Shown in pieces: positions 8,406 to 17,243 of a DNA stretch of 64,000 nucleotides (position 1 is its first letter; each line of letters begins with the position of its first letter). Position numbers and translations under genes: made by a program. The DNA is from CAWBCR01 sp963787375 (GTDB taxonomy: Bacteria > Chloroflexota > Anaerolineae > Aggregatilineales > UBA3940): NCBI GenBank assembly GCA_963787375.1, contig CAWBCR010000022.1:94071-158070 (forward strand), in the 5' to 3' direction. The notes beneath the pieces were generated by a model. That model did no database searches. It worked only from the letters and a program-made list of their open reading frames with translations, and was not told where the DNA came from.

Positions 8406-9164
8406 CTAGCCGGCAGCTTCGAAGGATGCCACCAGGTCGTCGGTCACGTTCAGGTTCGAGTAGACCATCTGTGTGTCGTCCAGCTCTTCGAGGTCCTCCA
8501 ACAAATTCATCACCTTGAGCGCAGTTTCCGGCTCAAGATCAAGCGGGGTCTTGGGGACCATGTCGAGCCGGGCTTCGTCGATCTCGATGCCGGCGTCGTG
8601 CAGCGCGTCCATCACAGCATGCAGGTCTTCACGCGGGGTGAATACCTCGATCATCTCGCCGCTGTCGATGACGTCATCTGCACCAGCGTCTGCGGCGACA
8701 AGGAACACGTCATCATAACTGTGCTGCCCAGCGGGAACGGTGATGTAGCCCTTCTGGGCAAACTGCCAGCTCACCGACCCGGGCTCGGCCATCGTGCCAC
8801 CCACGCGGGTCAGCACGTGCTTGATGTCGGCCAGCGTCCGGTTGCGGTTATCGGTCGCGACTTCGAGGAGTAGCGCCACGCCGTTGGGTCCGTAGGCCTC
8901 GTACGCGATCTCCTCAAACTGCTCGGCGTCCTTTAGTTCGCCGGTGCCGCGCTTGATGGCCCGGTCGATGTTTTCCTTGGGCATGTTCGCCGCGCGTGCG
9001 CGGTCGACCGCCAGGCGCAGGCTGAAGTTCGCCTCGACGTCACCACCACCCTGGCGGGCTGCCAGCGTGACCTCGCGCGCGAGCCGGGTGAATACCTTCC
9101 CGCGCTTGGAGTCGTTGGCTTCCTTCTTCCGCTTGATCGTCTTCCATTTGCTGTGACCAGACAT
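8406..9164 (-). CDS. yebC: YebC/PmpR-family translational or transcriptional regulator
   Basis: Predicted 252 residues, standard length. The N-terminus MSGHSKWKTIKRKKEAND and the block IDRAIKRGTGE are signatures of the family, as are YEAYGPNGVALL and MAEPGSVSWQF. YebC was described as a DNA-binding regulator and more recently as a ribosome-associated factor that relieves stalling at proline stretches. The ATG at 9164 matches the family start and is preceded by GAGGT. The gene heads a yebC-ruvC unit with a -10-like TATAAT about 85 nt upstream. Soluble and cytoplasmic. Confidence 0.96.
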   Translation of the reverse strand: MSGHSKWKTIKRKKEANDSKRGKVFTRLAREVTLAARQGGGDVEANFSLRLAVDRARAANMPKENIDRAIKRGTGELKDAEQFEEIAYEAYGPNGVALLLEVATDNRNRTLADIKHVLTRVGGTMAEPGSVSWQFAQKGYITVPAGQHSYDDVFLVAADAGADDVIDSGEMIEVFTPREDLHAVMDALHDAGIEIDEARLDMVPKTPLDLEPETALKVMNLLEDLEELDDTQMVYSNLNVTDDLVASFEAAG

Positions 9165-9251
9165 AGTCGTATACCTCACGGGGCAAAGACACTGGCTTGG
9201 TTGTTCTGGGGTGCCGTGCGGGAAACTCCCCGTCCTCCTTAATCTATCACG

Positions 9252-9280
9252 ATTATACCATGCCCTCAATTGCAGCCACA
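9252..9280 (-). promoter_or_regulatory. Probable promoter of the yebC-ruvC unit
   Basis: On the minus strand a perfect -10 hexamer TATAAT (9257 to 9252) lies 17 nt from a poor -35-like TGTGGC (9280 to 9275). It leaves a leader of roughly 80 nt before the yebC ATG. Confidence 0.45.
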
Positions 9281-9312
9281 AGACCCCAGAAACCGGCTCA
9301 TTACCAGCACAA

Positions 9313-9337
9313 GGACCGGGGAAAGCTGCCCCGGTCC
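9313..9337 (-). terminator. Stem-loop downstream of the CHAT peptidase gene
   Basis: Perfect 9-bp inverted repeat GGACCGGGG (9313-9321) / CCCCGGTCC (9329-9337) with a 7-nt loop, 36 nt past the CHAT stop. Only TT follows on the minus strand, so it is a GC-rich terminator without a full T-tract. Confidence 0.45.
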
Positions 9338-9372
9338 GGTGTCCTCGGTATGCTGTTTGCGCCGGAATGTGC

Positions 9373-11010
9373 CTAGCTCAGGCCCGCATCAGCGCGCGCC
9401 TTGGCAGCGATCTTCTTGACGACCACCGCCACCCCCGCGACCGGGTTGGTCAGCGAGGCCGTCACCACATCAAGAATGTCGGGCCCCATGCGGGCGATGT
9501 TGCGGAGGTGCTTGGTAATGACACCCTCGTCAGCCTTATCGCCTTTCGCTGCTTCTTCCTTCACCGCCTCGACGGTTTCCTTGGCGTCGGCGATATCCGT
9601 CTCCGGCACACCCTTCGCCTTGAGCGCGTCAAGCTGGCTAAACATGTCGGCGAACACTTTGGCCAGCTCTGCGGCGTCAGCGCCCTGGTTGACCGTCGCC
9701 GACGAGCCACGCCCGATGGCCACGCCGGTGCTGCCGGAGATGCTGCCCACGCTGATCTTATCGCCCGTGACATTATCGCCAGCGATATTCGTTTCGTTGA
9801 TGTCGCCCCCTGCGACGTTCATCTTGCCGTTGACATTGCCGCCCACACTGATATTGAACGACTGCCCTGCCGGCTTTTCGCCTTCTTTCTTTCTGTCGTC
9901 ACTCATGCTGTCAGCCTCCTTGCCCATATCGAAGATGCGGCCATCCGGCGCACGCAGATACATCACCGGCGTGCCCCACTCAACGTTATCGCCCAGCGCA
10001 TACACTGCCTTGCGGCCTTCAGTCAGCGCCGCATCGACCGGGTAGCCGTCCGACAGCGCGCCGTAGAACTCACGCGAGAGCGCAATCGCAGCGTCGTCAG
10101 ACACCTTGAACTGCATCGCGATGACACCAGGAATGCCCTGCTGCATGAGCGCCTGCGCCGCCCCAGCGAACTGGTTGTCTTTGGCCGCACGGCCCCCCTC
10201 GCAAGCATTCAGCACGGCCACGCGCATTGGGCGATGGTCGTGCAGCAGTGTGCCCAGGTCCTTGCCGGAGACAAAGCGACTGGTTCCGTCCTCGTTCTCC
10301 AGCAGCAGGCCGCCATCGCCGCTGTCGCGATCAAACTCGCCATGGCCGACGAAATGCAGAATGTTGTACTCACCCTGGCGCAGTTTGCGCTGCAGGGCGG
10401 GCATCGTCGCCTCATCCAGCCGCTCGACAACGACCAGCTTACGTGTTTCCAGGTCGGCCAGCGCCTGCTTGACGGTCGCCCATTCCTTCTCGACGTCAAG
10501 CTGCACCTGGTCGCTGGGCGCGGAGATCATCACCAGCACCTTAAGCGGCGGGGCTGCCGTCAGCGGCTCGATGCGCTCCGGCATCTCGAGATAGCGCACC
10601 AGCGGCAACTCGGTCGACAGCACGAAGAAGCGGTCGAGGCCGGCGTAATACAGATACTCCCACGGCAGGTCGCCCAGGTCGGCGGCCTCGTCGCCAAAGC
10701 GCAGGCGAATGCGCAGGCCTGCCTTCTGGCGATCTGCTTCGTCGAGGCTGCTGCGCAGGCAGCTTCGCATCTCGGCATCAAAGATGGTCTCAAACAGCTT
10801 GCCGCCAAACTTCCGCGCCGCGTCGACCTCAGCCGGGCTGCGACGCGGCTGGCGCATCCGCATCAGGAATTCCTCAAGCTCCAGCTTGTCGAAAGGCAGG
10901 CTGAACGTCACGTTCGCTTGCCCGCCAGGTGCTTCGACGATGCGCGCCATGTACACGTCGCCGGACTTGAGGATCATCAGCTCAAAGTCCAGATACTTTA
11001 TGCTTGCCAT
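9373..11010 (-). CDS. CHAT-domain caspase-like peptidase with Gly/Asn repeat tail
   Basis: Predicted 545 residues. Residues 1-155 form the beta-rich N-terminal module usual for CHAT proteins (LPWEYLYYAG near 115). The CHAT domain (about 156-355) has the catalytic His in LHFVGHGEF (His223) and Cys in VLNACEGG (Cys270), the caspase/separase-type dyad. After a charged linker, residues 386-440 are a Gly/Asn/Val repeat region (NISVGGNVNG, NVAGGDINE, AGDNVTGDKI, GVAIGRGSSA). A helical segment and a hydrophobic C-terminus (LTNPVAGVAVVVKKIA) follow. CHAT peptidases cleave partner proteins in some bacterial immune or cell-death systems; the role here is inferred only. The ATG at 11010 has GGGGGAG upstream. 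The neighbour 54 nt upstream shares the repeat motif. Confidence 0.85.
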   Translation of the reverse strand: MASIKYLDFELMILKSGDVYMARIVEAPGGQANVTFSLPFDKLELEEFLMRMRQPRRSPAEVDAARKFGGKLFETIFDAEMRSCLRSSLDEADRQKAGLRIRLRFGDEAADLGDLPWEYLYYAGLDRFFVLSTELPLVRYLEMPERIEPLTAAPPLKVLVMISAPSDQVQLDVEKEWATVKQALADLETRKLVVVERLDEATMPALQRKLRQGEYNILHFVGHGEFDRDSGDGGLLLENEDGTSRFVSGKDLGTLLHDHRPMRVAVLNACEGGRAAKDNQFAGAAQALMQQGIPGVIAMQFKVSDDAAIALSREFYGALSDGYPVDAALTEGRKAVYALGDNVEWGTPVMYLRAPDGRIFDMGKEADSMSDDRKKEGEKPAGQSFNISVGGNVNGKMNVAGGDINETNIAGDNVTGDKISVGSISGSTGVAIGRGSSATVNQGADAAELAKVFADMFSQLDALKAKGVPETDIADAKETVEAVKEEAAKGDKADEGVITKHLRNIARMGPDILDVVTASLTNPVAGVAVVVKKIAAKARADAGLS

Positions 11011-11064
11011 AGCTCCCCCGATGTCCAATTCGAACAGGCGTACGCCTGGAGACAGCGCCACAGT

Positions 11065-12348
11065 TCAGACGCCGGCACCACCCGCAAAACTAAACGACAG
11101 GCTGAACGTCGCGATCTTGAGCGAGAGATTGAGCAGGCCAGCGGGCCGGGTCTGCGGCGCGAACGCCTGAGCCGCGATGGTGAACTCCTTGAGCAGCGCG
11201 CCGTCCTGCGTAATCTCGACGATGATCTGGTGAGCGCCCGGTGTCGCCGCCCGCACGACGAAGCGGCGCTTCTCAAGCCGCCCATCCGGCCACACGGTCA
11301 GGCGCTTGGTCAACGCGCCCACTACGTCAAAGCCTTTGCCGGTCAATGACACGTCGACATAGGCGGGCTTCAGTTCGCCTGTCACCGCGTCAACCTCGAA
11401 CGCAACCGGTGCAGCCGACTTTGCATCATCTTCGAGCAGCTTTGCCACGTCCGCGCCAAACGGCGACGGGCCATCCGTCAGCAGAACGGCGACCCACAGG
11501 TCGACTTCCTCACCGGTGTGGACCTCGTGCGGGAAGGCCGCCTCGAAGCGCCGGTCCTGGTTCTTGGTCTGCTTCTCTGGCGACAGCAGGTTATAGACGA
11601 TATTGCCCCCGGCAACATTCACCGTACCGCCCGCCTCCACGCTGCCGTCGATGTCGACGTTGAGCTCCGGCACGGCGCGGTCGACGAATGACCGCATGGA
11701 TTCCTCCATCTCGCCGTCAAGAGGCAGGATCGGGCGTTCTGAGGGCTGCGGCGGCTCTTCCGCAGCCACCTGTGGGGCTTGCGAAGGCTGCCACTCAGGT
11801 GGCTTGGCGCGTTGGCCTCGGTGCTTCTCTTGCTTGGGAGGGGCAGAGCGATCTCGCGACGAGTCAGGAGCCATCCTGGCAGGCGGTGGCTCCCGGCGCG
11901 GCTGTTCGTCCTCAGTCATACCTGCCTTGGGCGGCGGCGTGCCCGGTCCGGCCTCGACCAGCCCGGCCAGCTCGAACAGCGTCGGGCCGTCGGCTGCCAC
12001 CACGCCGCGTGTCGCCGACAGGTCGAGCACGCCGGACACATCCCAGCCGCGCCCGGCAGGCTCGGCGACGACCACCGGCCCATCCGGCACATCGAGGTCA
12101 CCATCCGGGCTGAGCACGTCCTGTGCCTGCGCCGGGTTGAGCACATCCGCGGGCTGAAGCGGATCGCCCAGTTCACCCAGCGCCACCGGCAGCAGATTGA
12201 ATTGCTCTGCCTCCAGCCGCGGGCGCAGATCGGCAAAGCGCGCCAGCAGGAAACCACCGCCATCGGGCAGCTCGACAACCAGAAACCACCACTCACCCCC
12301 CCGGCGGAGCTTTAACGTGCCCAGTGCGTCCATCAGAGTTCTGATCAC
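11065..12348 (-). CDS. CHAT-associated protein sharing the Gly/Asn repeat motif
   Basis: Predicted 427 residues; I recognise no named family. Residues 1-130 look like a globular alpha/beta domain (WWFLVVELPDGGGFLLARF). Residues 131-205 are a Pro/Arg/Glu-rich linker. Residues 224-246 contain DIDGSVEAGG and TVNVAGGNIVYN, closely resembling KMNVAGGDINE in the adjacent CHAT protein. Residues about 255-390 are beta-rich and Ig-like (VDLWVAVLLTDGPSPFG, GAHQIIVEITQDG). The C-terminus is hydrophobic (SLKIATFSLSFSFAGGAGV). It lies immediately upstream of the CHAT gene on the same strand, so it is a candidate substrate, adaptor or sensor for the peptidase. The start could also be the Met five codons downstream. 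Confidence 0.6.
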   Translation of the reverse strand: MIRTLMDALGTLKLRRGGEWWFLVVELPDGGGFLLARFADLRPRLEAEQFNLLPVALGELGDPLQPADVLNPAQAQDVLSPDGDLDVPDGPVVVAEPAGRGWDVSGVLDLSATRGVVAADGPTLFELAGLVEAGPGTPPPKAGMTEDEQPRREPPPARMAPDSSRDRSAPPKQEKHRGQRAKPPEWQPSQAPQVAAEEPPQPSERPILPLDGEMEESMRSFVDRAVPELNVDIDGSVEAGGTVNVAGGNIVYNLLSPEKQTKNQDRRFEAAFPHEVHTGEEVDLWVAVLLTDGPSPFGADVAKLLEDDAKSAAPVAFEVDAVTGELKPAYVDVSLTGKGFDVVGALTKRLTVWPDGRLEKRRFVVRAATPGAHQIIVEITQDGALLKEFTIAAQAFAPQTRPAGLLNLSLKIATFSLSFSFAGGAGV

Positions 12349-12625
12349 TGCGCATCAGCACGAAGAACGCGGCAGAAGGCGGGAGGGCCCGATTCTCTTC
12401 CGGTGCAGACATACCAGTCTCCAGTCCTCAAGATGACCCTGTGAACAAGTTTAGTGCCAAGCCCCGGCAGCGCAAATCGAGCATGAGCGGTGGCTGTTGC
12501 CGCAATGAGACCCACAAAAAAGTTTCACGAAGAATTCACGAATTTTCACGCAATCTTCTCACAATTTGTGATACTGTATTGATGAGCTCTCTACATGAGA
12601 GTTCTCATCCCTATCCTCACCCCAT
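12349..12625. other. AT-rich regulatory intergenic region upstream of the CHAT pair
   Basis: Part of a 400-nt stretch without a gene. From about 12510 the base composition drops well below the surroundings. It holds three TTCACG copies spaced about 11-12 nt (near 12525, 12536 and 12545), a perfect palindrome CACAATTTGTG at 12560-12570, and an imperfect hairpin at 12581-12609 (GATGAGCTCTC / GAGAGTTCTCATC). It is the natural place for the minus-strand promoter and an operator of the CHAT operon; no hexamer pair is convincing. Confidence 0.4.
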
Positions 12626-12680
12626 TAAAGTGTGCGGTGTCTTGGTCGAAAGCCCCATCCTCCAAGACCCGCACACTTTA
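12626..12680. repeat. Long near-perfect inverted repeat
   Basis: The arm at 12626-12645 (TAAAGTGTGCGGTGTCTTGG) is the reverse complement of 12662-12680 except for one bulged base, giving a 19-20 bp stem with a 16-nt loop. It is not followed by a T-run on either strand and abuts a separate terminator hairpin. Possible structured RNA, protein-binding cruciform or a remnant of a mobile element end. Confidence 0.6.
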
Positions 12681-12695
12681 GCGTTCACCTTCAAA

Positions 12696-12730
12696 AGAAC
12701 GGCGGCTGCTTCGCGAGCAGCCGCCGTTCT
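12696..12730 (-). terminator. Strong intrinsic terminator
   Basis: Perfect 15-bp stem AGAACGGCGGCTGCT (12696-12710) / AGCAGCCGCCGTTCT (12716-12730) with a 5-nt loop. On the minus strand the stem is followed by TTTTGA. It lies 21 nt past the stop of the small membrane protein gene. Confidence 0.85.
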
Positions 12731-12751
12731 GTATTGTGTGCGTACAGGGGT

Positions 12752-13078
12752 CTACCAGTGGCCCAGCCGAGATATCGCGGCGATGACCAGCACCGGCCCG
12801 ATGATCAGGCCGGGCCAACCCACCACCAGGTGACCGAGATAGGCCGGCGCGGCAATGCCCAGCCCAACGTATATGGCAATCCCGGCCACGCCCGGCAGCC
12901 AGCGCGGGCGGGTGTCGTAGCCCAGCCAGTGCAGCACGTCCTCGCACCATGCTCCCACGCTCACCCAGGCGAAGATGAAGAAGACCGGCAGCATGCTGAA
13001 CAGCAGCGCGATAGCGAAGAACGGCGCCCGTGCGGCGCGCAGCAGCGGACTGTCCAGATCACCTGTGTGTTGCGTCAT
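12752..13078 (-). CDS. Small membrane protein, unknown function
   Basis: Predicted 108 residues with a hydrophilic N-terminus (MTQHTGDLDSPLLRAARAP) and three hydrophobic segments at about 20-42, 64-82 and 85-105. No family recognised. The ATG at 13078 has GGGAGG six bases upstream; an ATG directly before it is also possible. It ends in front of a strong terminator and follows the DUF255 gene by about 50 nt on the same strand. Confidence 0.6.
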   Translation of the reverse strand: MTQHTGDLDSPLLRAARAPFFAIALLFSMLPVFFIFAWVSVGAWCEDVLHWLGYDTRPRWLPGVAGIAIYVGLGIAAPAYLGHLVVGWPGLIIGPVLVIAAISRLGHW

Positions 13079-13127
13079 CATCTGCCTCCCGTAATGAGGC
13101 ACATCATAGCCCCGGCGGGAACCTCCG

Positions 13128-15195
13128 TCAAGCCCCGGCGGGCCAATCCAGCTCGGCGGCGAGCGCGCCGGGCGTGTCGACCGGCAGCCTGCACATGTAG
13201 CTCCGGCAGACGTAGGCCGCCGCGTGCCCGTCGAGCAGGTCGCGGCCTTCGAGCAGTGGGATGATCTGCGCGGCAGTGGTGTCGCCGGGCGCTCGCAGCG
13301 CGACGACCTGGTTGGGCCGGTAGGGCTGCCAGATCACGTCGAGCAGTGCGCGGGTGTCCGCGTCGGCAAGGCCACCCACCACCGCAATCTCGTGCGGCTG
13401 GCCCAGCGCAAAGTCAAACTGGGATGCCAGATAACCGAACGCCTGTGGGTACTGCTGCATCGCCCCGTCAAAGCGGGCCAGCACACGCATCGCCATCTCG
13501 CGCCAGGTCGGGCGGTCGGCCAGAATGGCATGGCGCAGGAGGACGCCAACCGCGCCCGACGCGCCCGACGGTGTGGCATTGTCGGTCACTTCCTGCGGGC
13601 GGGTGATCAGTGTTTCGTGGTCACGGGCCGTGTCATAAAAGCCGGATATGTCGTCCCAGAACAGATCGACCATCGTCTCAGCCAGCGCCAGCGACTCGCG
13701 GTACCAGCGCAGGTCAAAGGTCGTCTGGTAGAGCTCAAGCAGCGCCCGCGACAGGAAAGCGTAGTCCTCCAGATAGGCATCGAAGCGCGCGCGGCCATCC
13801 TTGTACGATCGGCGCAGCCGCCCGCCCGCGCCGCCCATCTCGCGCAGGATGAAGTCGGCGGCGCGAGCGGCCATGTGCGTCAGGTCGTCGCGATCCAGCA
13901 CACGCCCAGCCTGAGCCAGGCTGTCGATCATGAGGCCATTCCAGGCCGTGAGGATCTTGTCGTCGCGGCGCGGCCTGACGCGGGTTTCGCGGCGCTCAAA
14001 CAGAATGCCGCGCGCCGCGCCGACCTCGCCCAGCAGCGCGTCGACAGACAGCGCGTGCCGCTCTGCGACCGTCTCGGGCGGCTCCGGCACCCACAGGATG
14101 TTCTGCCCGTCGAAGTTCGGGCCGCGCAGCACGCCCCAGAAATCGAGCACCGCGTCGGCGTTTACTAAGCTGCCAAGCACGCCGCGCAGTTCGTCGGCCT
14201 GCCAGATAAAGAACTTGCCCTCCTCGCCCTCACTGTCGGCGTCCTGGGAACTGTGGAAGCCACCGGATGGATCGGTCATCTCGCGGGCGGCGTAGGCGGC
14301 AATGTCCTCGACGACCTGCCGATAGCGGCGCTCGCCGGTCACCTGGTAGGCGTGTAGATAAACGCTGAGCAGTTGCGCGTTGTCGTACAGCATCTTCTCG
14401 AAATGCGGCACGAGCCACATCGTATCAGTGGAATAGCGATGGAAACCGCCGCCGATCTGGTCGTACATGCCACCCCACGCCATGCGATCGAGCGTATGGG
14501 TGACCATCTTCAGCGCCTCCGGCCACGCGTAGCGATAGTGCAGCCGCAGCAGCAGGTCGAGCGCCATTCCGGGCGGGAACTTGGGGCGTGTGCCAAATCC
14601 GCCCCATTGTGCATCATAGCGCTGTGCGAAGCCCTGGAAAGCCAATTGAAGCGTCTGGTCGGTGGGATCGCCGCTCTCACCGGTGTCCAGGCTGACACGC
14701 CCGCTGATGGCCTCGGTGAGGCGCTGCGCGTCGTCCGCCAGCCGGTCGCGACGCTGCGCATAGGTCTCCGCTATCCGCAGCAGCACCTGCTTGAAGGATG
14801 GCATCCCCTGGCGCGCTGCCGCGGGAAAATAGGTGCCACCGTAGAACGGGCGGCCATCTGGCAGCAGCCACACCGACATCGGCCAGCCCCCTCCCCCGGT
14901 CAGCGCCTGTACAGCGTTCATGTAGATGCTGTCCACGTCGGGGCGTTCCTCGCGGTCGACTTTGACGCACACGAAGTACGCGTTCATGATGGCCGCCGTC
15001 TGCTCATCCTCAAACGAACTCGTGGGCCATCACGTGGCACCAATGGCAGGCCGAATAGCCAATGCTCAGGAATACCGGCTTGTCCTCGGCGCGGGCTTTC
15101 TCAAAGGCGGCATCGCCCCACGGGTACCAGTCGACCGGGTTGTCCTTGTGTTGGAGGAGGTACGGGCTCGTCTCGCCGGCCAGTCGGTTGGGCAT
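13128..15195 (-). CDS. DUF255 / YyaL-type thioredoxin-domain protein (frameshifted)
   Basis: About 688 residues when read through a one-base shift. The N-terminal thioredoxin-like DUF255 domain starts MPNRLAGETSPYLLQHKDNP and has the redox-like SACHWCHVM motif near residue 50, then KVDREERPDVD. The rest is an (alpha/alpha)6 barrel related to N-acylglucosamine 2-epimerases (FHRYSTDTMWLVPHFEKMLYDNAQL). Relatives include human SPATA20 and bacterial YyaL; the biochemical role is not established. At 15017-15018 one extra A on the plus strand ends the frame after MAHEFV. Removing it restores HESFEDEQTAAIMNAYF, the conserved continuation. The ATG at 15195 has AGGAGAC upstream. Confidence 0.85.
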
Positions 15196-15359
15196 ATTGT
15201 CTCCTGATGGGCTTCAAGGTTGCTGCACTTGGTGTGAGCATAGCAGGGACAGCCGGGCGCGTCCTTGCAGCGGCGGAGGATGGCCAACGAGGAGGATCGA
15301 CACCGGGGAAAGCGCCTGCTGGCCATCTTTCCCCTGCGACGATTGAAGACGGGGTGATT

Positions 15360-16097
15360 CTACTCTGGCAGCTTCGCGGCGGCGGCCTGGTCGACGATCC
15401 ACGTCAGATCGCCATCGACGGGCTTGATGGCCTGTGCCGGGAAGGTGCTGGGGCGATAGTCGCCATACAGTACGGCTGCCAGCGTATCGGCCTTCTCGCT
15501 GCCCGCCACCAGGAAGATGATATGCGCGGCGTGGTTGAGCACTGGCAGCGTCAGCGTGATGCGCTCCTCGTGAAGCTGCGGCACGCTGTAAGCCAGGACG
15601 CGGTTGGACAGGTCGCTAACGGCGCGCGTTCCGGGGAAGATCGAGGCGGTGTGGCCGTCGGGGCCCATCCCCAGCAGGACCAGGTCGAAGCGCGGCCAAT
15701 CACGCGGGCCGAGATTGAATTGGCGTTCAAGGAGCAGCGTGTAATCATATTCAGCGCTGCGGGACAGGCTCTCGCCGTCCATACGGAAGACTTGGTCTCT
15801 GGGCACCGGCACGTGCTTGAGCAGAAGCTCATTCACCATACCATAGTCGCTGCGCGGATTGTCGGGTGGCACGCGCCGCTCGTCACCCCAGAAGACAAAC
15901 GTCTGCTGCCAGGGGCACTTCGCCTGCCACTCTTGCTCGGCGAGAAGGCGATACAGCGGCTGCGGTGTGCTCCCGCCCGACAGTGCCACGCGGAACGCCC
16001 CGCGGGCCTCGACGGCCTCGGCAGCGATACTCACCCAGCGCTCGGCTGCCGCCTGTGCAACTGCCTGGGAATCTGCTACCCTGATGACATTGGTCAC
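15360..16097 (-). CDS. pgl: 6-phosphogluconolactonase
   Basis: Predicted 245-residue DevB-type enzyme hydrolysing 6-phosphogluconolactone to 6-phosphogluconate, the second oxidative pentose phosphate step. Signatures: ALSGGSTPQPLYRLL (sugar-phosphate loop), FWGDERRVPPDNPRSDYGM and LLGMGPDGHTASIFPGT. Full family length. The GTG at 16097 is preceded by GAGGT. It is the last pentose phosphate gene in the operon, 18 nt after opcA, and is read intact, unlike several neighbours. Cytoplasmic. Confidence 0.95.
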   Translation of the reverse strand: MTNVIRVADSQAVAQAAAERWVSIAAEAVEARGAFRVALSGGSTPQPLYRLLAEQEWQAKCPWQQTFVFWGDERRVPPDNPRSDYGMVNELLLKHVPVPRDQVFRMDGESLSRSAEYDYTLLLERQFNLGPRDWPRFDLVLLGMGPDGHTASIFPGTRAVSDLSNRVLAYSVPQLHEERITLTLPVLNHAAHIIFLVAGSEKADTLAAVLYGDYRPSTFPAQAIKPVDGDLTWIVDQAAAAKLPE

Positions 16098-16115
16098 GGT
16101 ACCTCACTTGTGTAA

Positions 16116-17233
16116 TCACTTCTCGTCAGCGTGCGCGGCGGTAACAATCTCCGCTGCCCGCTGGAGTGCGCGTTGATAGACAGGATCGTACTTCAGATCA
16201 AGCTGGGCGACCAGCGCCGCCGACGTGCTCACCGGCACAAAGGGGTGATCGCTACGCAGCGCCGCCGGTGACGCGTCGTTGAGGCGCAGTTCTACACAGC
16301 CACGTTCCGGCACGAACTGCACGCGGGGCATCACGAACGGCGGCTCATCACCGGCTTGCACAAACACCCCCGAGATCTCGCCGGGTGGAAGCTGCTTGGA
16401 AGTGGTCTCCACGATTTCCACTTTTCCGGACCAGCTCCCTTTACGCCACATTGTGACGTAGCCGCCGGTGGGCCCGGTCTGCGCCGACTCAAGCTCCCAG
16501 CCGAGCCGGTCGGCCAGCCACCCGACCAGAAGCAGCGCGCGCTGCGAGTCACGCAGGTCGCCGCTGGCCACGTGGTTCACATCGATGGTGCGGATGTGAT
16601 CCAGCGGCTGCCGCAGATCGGGCGCATCCCAGATCTGGGCGAGGAATCGCCGCCAGGGTGTCAGCCGGTCCCAGACCAGATCGGCCAGCGGCATGTTGTC
16701 CAGCGCGGCAAGCTGTCTGAGCTGATGCGCTGGCTGATCGAACGTATCCGAGTTCGACCAGCACACGGTCCGCCTCCTGTCGCATGGCAGCGAATAGATG
16801 CTCGTTCGGGTCAGGCACAGCCATCCACCACAGGTAGACCGGCAGATCGGCAGCCAGCAGCGAGATCACTGTGCTGTGGATCTCGTGACGCACGTCGCCG
16901 CCTACCGCCAGCGCGACCAACTCGCCGCACACCTGGCGGCCCTTGACCACCTGGCAGTACGTGGTCACCCAGCAGTCCAACCCTGGTGGGCCATCGGGAT
17001 CGGCCTGCACGAGGATCACACGGCCTGGCCGTCGCGCGGTCACATCTGTGATCTGCCGCACCGTGGCGTCGATCTCGTCTGGACCACCAATGGCATATAC
17101 CACCAGGTTGTGAAGTCCGGGCGCGGATGACAGCCTCCTCGTTGAGCGCCTCAGACGCCCACAGGTCCCGCAGCGCGCCGCGGATTGACCGGGCGCTGGT
17201 ATGCTTCAGCTCGTTCTGGATGATCTGCGCCAT
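16116..17233 (-). CDS. opcA: Glucose-6-phosphate dehydrogenase assembly protein OpcA (two frameshifts)
   Basis: About 371 residues when two single-base insertions are removed. OpcA binds and activates Zwf in cyanobacteria and actinobacteria. The N-terminal part (ARSIRGALRDLWASEALNEE) continues as RART-HNLVVYA after an extra T at 17113/17114; then RPGRVILVQADPDG, TTYCQVVKGRQVCGELV and AADLPVYLWWMAVPDP are typical of the family. A second extra base at 16753/16754 separates ADRVLV from DSDTFDQPAHQLRQL. The ATG at 17233 lies 10 nt after the restored zwf stop. Its place directly after zwf supports the call. Confidence 0.88.
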
Positions 17234-17243
17234 TGCCCGCCCT

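Noticed and set aside
9211..11349. A 712-codon plus-strand frame opposite the CHAT gene
   Set aside because: It is antisense to a protein with intact catalytic motifs, has no family similarity, and long antisense frames are common at this GC content. Other long ones (4243-5295, 14373-16115, 17233-18639, 27552-29153) are rejected for the same reason.
12626..12680. Transposon end or CRISPR-like repeat
   Set aside because: Only one copy is seen, there is no transposase nearby and no regularly spaced repeats.
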